Shown: piece by piece, positions 59,896 to 64,000 of the stretch | Layout of the letters: every line of letters starts with the position of its first letter | Numbering within the stretch: position 1 is the stretch's first letter | Assembly: GCF_020382885.2 (NCBI RefSeq) | Contig: NC_058497.1 | Location: forward strand, 16,422,330 to 16,486,329 | DNA length: 64,000 bases | Direction: 5' to 3' | From: Scatophagus argus | Lineage: Eukaryota > Chordata > Actinopteri > Scatophagidae | The notes under the pieces: generated by a model | The model's input: the letters and a program-made list of their open reading frames with translations, nothing else | Told to the model about the DNA's origin: nothing | The model's database searches: none | Made by a program: the position numbers and the translations under genes

Positions 59896-62384
59896 TTGAC
59901 CAGCCTATAGAGCGGGGCTGTCAGCTCTCTGTGGTCTGCACCAGTCAGCGGAGATCACAGTCACATCAGATCAGACTGCATTAGGCTGAGCGGGAGTCCT
60001 TCTCTGATCCATTATTCAACAACCAAGAGACTGGCCCACGTTGACTGTGTCTAGTCTGCTGAGCTGTACTCGGCGTGAACTGCACTCATGGTCTGCATAA
60101 TAACACACACACACACAGGCCTTTGTAGCATTTTGAAAGTAGTGCAAAGAAATGCAGCGTGAAAACAAAGTTTTCATAATTCATTAGGACTGACACACTG
60201 AATTTTTTTCTTTTTTTTGAGACTTCATCTCACTGTGCCTCCTAAGTTGCCTGAATTATTCATCCAGTTCTTAATTTCCTTTTAGTTAGTCAAGACTCCT
60301 CTACCACACTGTTATAAAGGCGAGGGTGGGAATGGTTGTAAAATGTCCCAAAGATTGCTAGCCAGAGGCAGTGGTAGTAAAACAACTTTTGTATGTGCTT
60401 GTGTGTGTGTGTGCACATGCACATACACACGTTTGTGTTTAGCTGCAGGGCAGACAGACAGCGAATGGGAGTTCCATACTCCCTGGAGGATTCCTTGGGC
60501 TGGCCTGTCTGCTGTCTGCCGGCAGCTCACACACCAGCCATCCATCTCCCGCTGCCTGGCCCCCCTCCACTCCCTTCACTACACGCACACACACACAGAT
60601 TGACCGTGGTGTCTGTGTGCATTGTTATGTTATATGGTCATAAATCTTTGGAAGTGGAGGGGGCGGGTGGGCGGCGCACCAGAGAGTGGACCAAAGGGGC
60701 AGAGCCTCGGGTCTTCGTCAAAAAGCAGGGGCTTGCCTCTGCATGTTATTTGAATGTGTTTGTTTTTGTTGGTGCTGTATGTGTTCCTTGTGGGGAGTGT
60801 GTCTGTGTGTGCGTGTGCGCGCGCGCAAGCTTATCAAGCTGCAACCCTGACAATACCAAAATGCACGATGAGAGCATAATAATTTAAATAACATAAGGAA
60901 TTTATTTCACTGTGCCTAAAAATTCAAAAAGATCAATACAGCAACTTCAAATTGTTGTTTACAAAATGATGGCAGTGTTGAGGCGTCTCCTCTTCGTGCA
61001 GATGCAGTCTCAACAAATGTTGAACATTATGATTTGAACCAAGGTAGTAATTATTGGAGGACTACTAGACTAGGCTGTATTGCATTGTACAGAAGCTTCT
61101 TTTTTCGGTCACTGGGTGTACATAAATACTTACATACATTTTAAGTGCTACACTGATACAGTCAGAGTGGATTTTGCATGGCTCTGAAAAACAAAAAATG
61201 AAAAACTTATTTCTCTTAATCGTAACAGGAATCGCTGAAAATACCTGAAAATTAATGGAAAGGAAACTGAATCCCTAAGTGGAAAATTAGGATATAACCA
61301 AAATCTAATGCAAATGACGGAACTGCCACTTCTTTTGTGCATGCTTGTCTGTGTGTGTGTGTGTGGGGGGGGGGAGTCAGAGCACGGAGGAGGGGCAGGG
61401 GCGGGGTGGAGGTCATTATCCCCAGCAGGGGAGTATTGAATTGGCCCAGACAAACAGCCACAATGACCCCTGATGAGGTAACAATGGGGTAGGGTCACCG
61501 AGGTCATGACCTGTCCTCAGCCCCAGACAAGCGGCCTGTCTGGACCAACCTGGGATTAGTCCAGCCCCAGACACTGGTCCCAGGTCAGTTTGGGATGCAC
61601 ACTCCCTGTAGCATCGGTTAGGCTTTTAGGCGGAGGTTTCTAAAAGGCGCAGAGTCTTCCAAGTACACATCTGTCAGTGCCCTACTTCACATCTTCATTA
61701 GGCAGTTTTGTGAGTATGTGTGTGTCCACAAACTGTGCAAATCAAATGTTCCTGTACAGAATGTCCTATTCTGCCGTGCTTTTTACTGTACGCTCCAGTT
61801 CAGTTTGTCAGGATGTAGGCTCAGCTAACAGCATGGTGATTTGCATGTTCCCCTGATACATACTCGACTGGCTATCTAATCGGAAACCGCTGACTCGTAC
61901 TGGAAAGTCATGCAATGGGACTCACAGGATGAGAAGCATTTGCTTTATAGTAAAAACTTGGTGCGTGGAGACAATTTGCATTAACTGTAGGACTGCTCTA
62001 TGGTTCATTCTCTCTACATCTCACACGCACTAGTGGTGCCTCTGGGTGGCCCAGGTGGTGCTGCACCTGTTCTGGTGAGAAACGCAGTCCGCCAGAGCAC
62101 CTCAGGGTACAAACCTGGCCTCCTCCCTAACCCCGCGTTCATCACTCGCTCACGCATCACTCATGATTCATTGACTTCAGCAAGAATGGTCACTACGTGA
62201 TTTCAATTAGCAACTTATTTGATCAGGACACTGTCTGTTAGTATTAAACTCGGTAGGTTTGTACTGCCTCTGAACATCACTGCTACATATTCCTGGGTAT
62301 TATTTTAGGATTAAAATTGATCTGTTTTTTTGAGACTCGCTAACATACTGTTGTTTTTCTTTCTTTTTTTTTTTTTTTTTTTAG
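58641..62384 (+). other. cux1: cux1 intron 2 (3.7 kb)
   Basis: It contains AG-rich low complexity (58950-59040), (GT)n at about 59868-59893, a CA/GT cluster at 60390-60440 and 60800-60830, and a tRNA-like SINE remnant near 62047. No exon was recognised. Its 3' end is an unusually long T tract. Confidence 0.8.
62037..62130 (+). repeat. Possible tRNA-derived SINE remnant
   Basis: TGGCCCAGGTGG (62047-62058) fits the tRNA A-box consensus exactly, and GGTACAAACC (62106-62115) is a degenerate B box. The 47-base gap is longer than in most tRNAs. It differs from the SINE at 10966. Weak call. Confidence 0.35.
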
Positions 62385-62432
62385 GATTTACGGAAACAGG
62401 TTGCCCCATTGCTCAAGAGCTTCCAAGGAGAG
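62385..62432 (+). CDS. cux1: cux1 exon 3
   Basis: It encodes DLRKQVAPLLKSFQGE, identical to the human CUX1 segment, between a T-tract/TTTAG acceptor and a GTGAGT donor. 48 bases, phase 0 at both ends. The gene continues to the right of the window, where the next expected residues (IDALSKRSKEAE in human) were not found. Confidence 0.96.
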
Positions 62433-64000
62433 GTGAGTGTGTTATTGGGAATACATATTGACATATTGATACACAGACATGCTCAAGCCCTGCATTCCAA
62501 CAAACAACAACAGCCCATCTAACATTTGTTGACTGGTCTCACACTCCCTCTGTGTCCTTTCTTCTTTTTTGTTTTTTCTGCCTTCGTCTTTTCCTCTTAA
62601 ACCGTCTTCTCTCCAACTTCTCTCTCTCTCCTCTTTTCTCTCTGCCATCTCCTTTTCTTTCTCTCGCCACTATCTCATTTCCCCTCTTTCCTCTCTCCCT
62701 CTTTTCCTCGCTCTGCTCTGCTCTTGATTTTCTGTCCTATTCATGAAGTCCTGTAGCCCGAGGGTGTGTTTAAATTGCATCCTGCAAAAAAAAAAAAAAA
62801 AAAGACACCACAAAAACCCAGGCTCTAGCCAGTCACAACTCACCGAATGCTATTTCCTCAGACTTTGTTTGTCTGCATGACATGATTCGGTGGGGTTATT
62901 TGTTGTTGTTGTTGTTTTTTGTTGATCTGGTGAATCATGAGCCATTTTTGTTCTTTGTGGCACATTTATTTGCTTTTCAATTTGCAACCTAGGTTTTCCT
63001 GCTCCATGACCTATAAGAGGTGACTTTTGTGTGCGCACTATATCGTACTCCCACTGTTCCCCTCTATCTCGTCCTCCATCATTTTGGCCTATTTCCATCA
63101 TGACTCCTCCTTTCTGGCAGCCATAGATTTCCAGTTCACTCCCATATGTGAAAGTCAGAGGGTAGGAGTGGAAGGGGTTGGTTTAGACTGGGGCGTTATT
63201 TGGGGTTGGAGTGGGTGGACATTCGGCCCAACAGTATCTCTTTTCTAGCGTGCACACACACACACAAACACACACACACACACACACAAACACAAACAAA
63301 ATCATCTCAATGGATAGTGACAGGGCTGCTTTGCTACTGGCCATAGAATATTACAGTTTAACACTGGGTTAGTTTCCATATTCTTGTGTTAGAGCAGTAA
63401 CCACAGCCAGTGGTTATGTAAAAATGCTGTAATTTATAGTGGTTCCACTATGTTCTGCTGATGATCCGCAGTCTATTTAGAGGATAGTAACAGCAGCAAT
63501 ATAATTGGGGCTTTGTCAGCTGTTTCCACCATCCTCATGTTGACACACCTCAATGGCGTGCACACCAGAACACGCTGAGGCGCACAGTGGGTGGTCGCGG
63601 AACTGAGAAAGACATTATCTTATGATTATTGAGATAATACTGTACACCCGCGCCAGTCTTGGAGCAGCCCATCAATCAGTCGACTATTCTGTGCACTTGC
63701 ATGCCACAACATGAGTAGCTCTGAGAATGTGTAATTTTAGCCTGGCTTTGTTTGCTTACCCCTTGGTGCTTTGATCAAGGACAAGACAGCACGAGAAACC
63801 AGAGGGTCTTCCTGTTCGAAGTCCCACAGTAACTCATCCTTAAGCATTTCACCCAGGAGCCCCAATCTTTACTAAGTGAATGTTAAACCCAGTCAGAACA
63901 ATAAAAAGTTTTATCCCAGGAACTTGGAGGTCTTGATACTCTGTTTAATCTTTGTCATTGAAAGGTGGATGCCCTTGGGTCGTAATTATTACCAATAACA
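62433..64000 (+). other. cux1: cux1 intron 3 (partial)
   Basis: A pyrimidine-rich TC stretch (62560-62730), an A18-type run (62786-62803) and a (CA)n tract (63249-63292). No exon was recognised up to the window edge. Confidence 0.75.
63249..63292. repeat. (CA)n microsatellite
   Basis: An imperfect CA repeat interrupted by AAACA units, in cux1 intron 3. Confidence 0.95.

Overview
The window looks like nuclear DNA from a teleost fish. Its genes are spliced, with vertebrate-type exon sizes and GT/AG borders. The long introns are rich in (CA)n/(GT)n microsatellites, and there are tRNA-derived SINEs and palindromic MITE-like repeats of kinds common in ray-finned fish. No prokaryotic operon, CRISPR array, rRNA gene or intact transposase gene was seen. 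All gene names come from recognising translated exons; no database search was possible.

Layout, left to right. (1) 1-132, minus: the 5' coding exon of a sialidase, best match NEU4, cut by the left edge. (2) 2912-4192, plus: complete wdr53, two coding exons, 389 aa. (3) 7821-5646, minus: complete srprb (signal recognition particle receptor beta), seven coding exons, 275 aa, with a CTCF-like motif just outside its 5' end. (4) 9101-26616, plus: complete col26a1 (EMI domain plus two collagen blocks), fourteen coding exons, 428 or 430 aa. (5) 31568-28771, minus: the remains of a myosin regulatory light chain gene, best match myl10. The three 3' exons are open and spliceable, but the 5' half is damaged and one central exon was not found. 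(6) 34587-33418, minus: an intact single-exon alpha-1,3-fucosyltransferase (GT10, FUT4/FUT9-like, 389 aa). (7) 41249 to the right edge, plus: the first three coding exons of cux1 (the start shared by CASP and long CUX1 forms), separated by introns of 17.2 kb and 3.7 kb; the gene runs out of the window.

The order col26a1 - myl10 - cux1, with myl10 opposite to its neighbours, is as I recall it around human COL26A1-MYL10-CUX1 at 7q22. That supports calling the broken light chain gene the myl10 orthologue. The window is a set of unrelated housekeeping, matrix, glycosylation and regulatory genes; nothing in it forms an operon-like system.

The most interesting points are the half-decayed myl10 locus, a pair of 254-bp SINE copies differing at only 7 positions 40 kb apart, an out-of-frame upstream ATG overlapping the cux1 start, several inverted AT-rich blocks in cux1 intron 1 that look like regulatory elements, a minisatellite with a roughly 40-bp unit, and the CTCF-like site between srprb and col26a1. 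I found no convincing evidence of a wholly new biological system.
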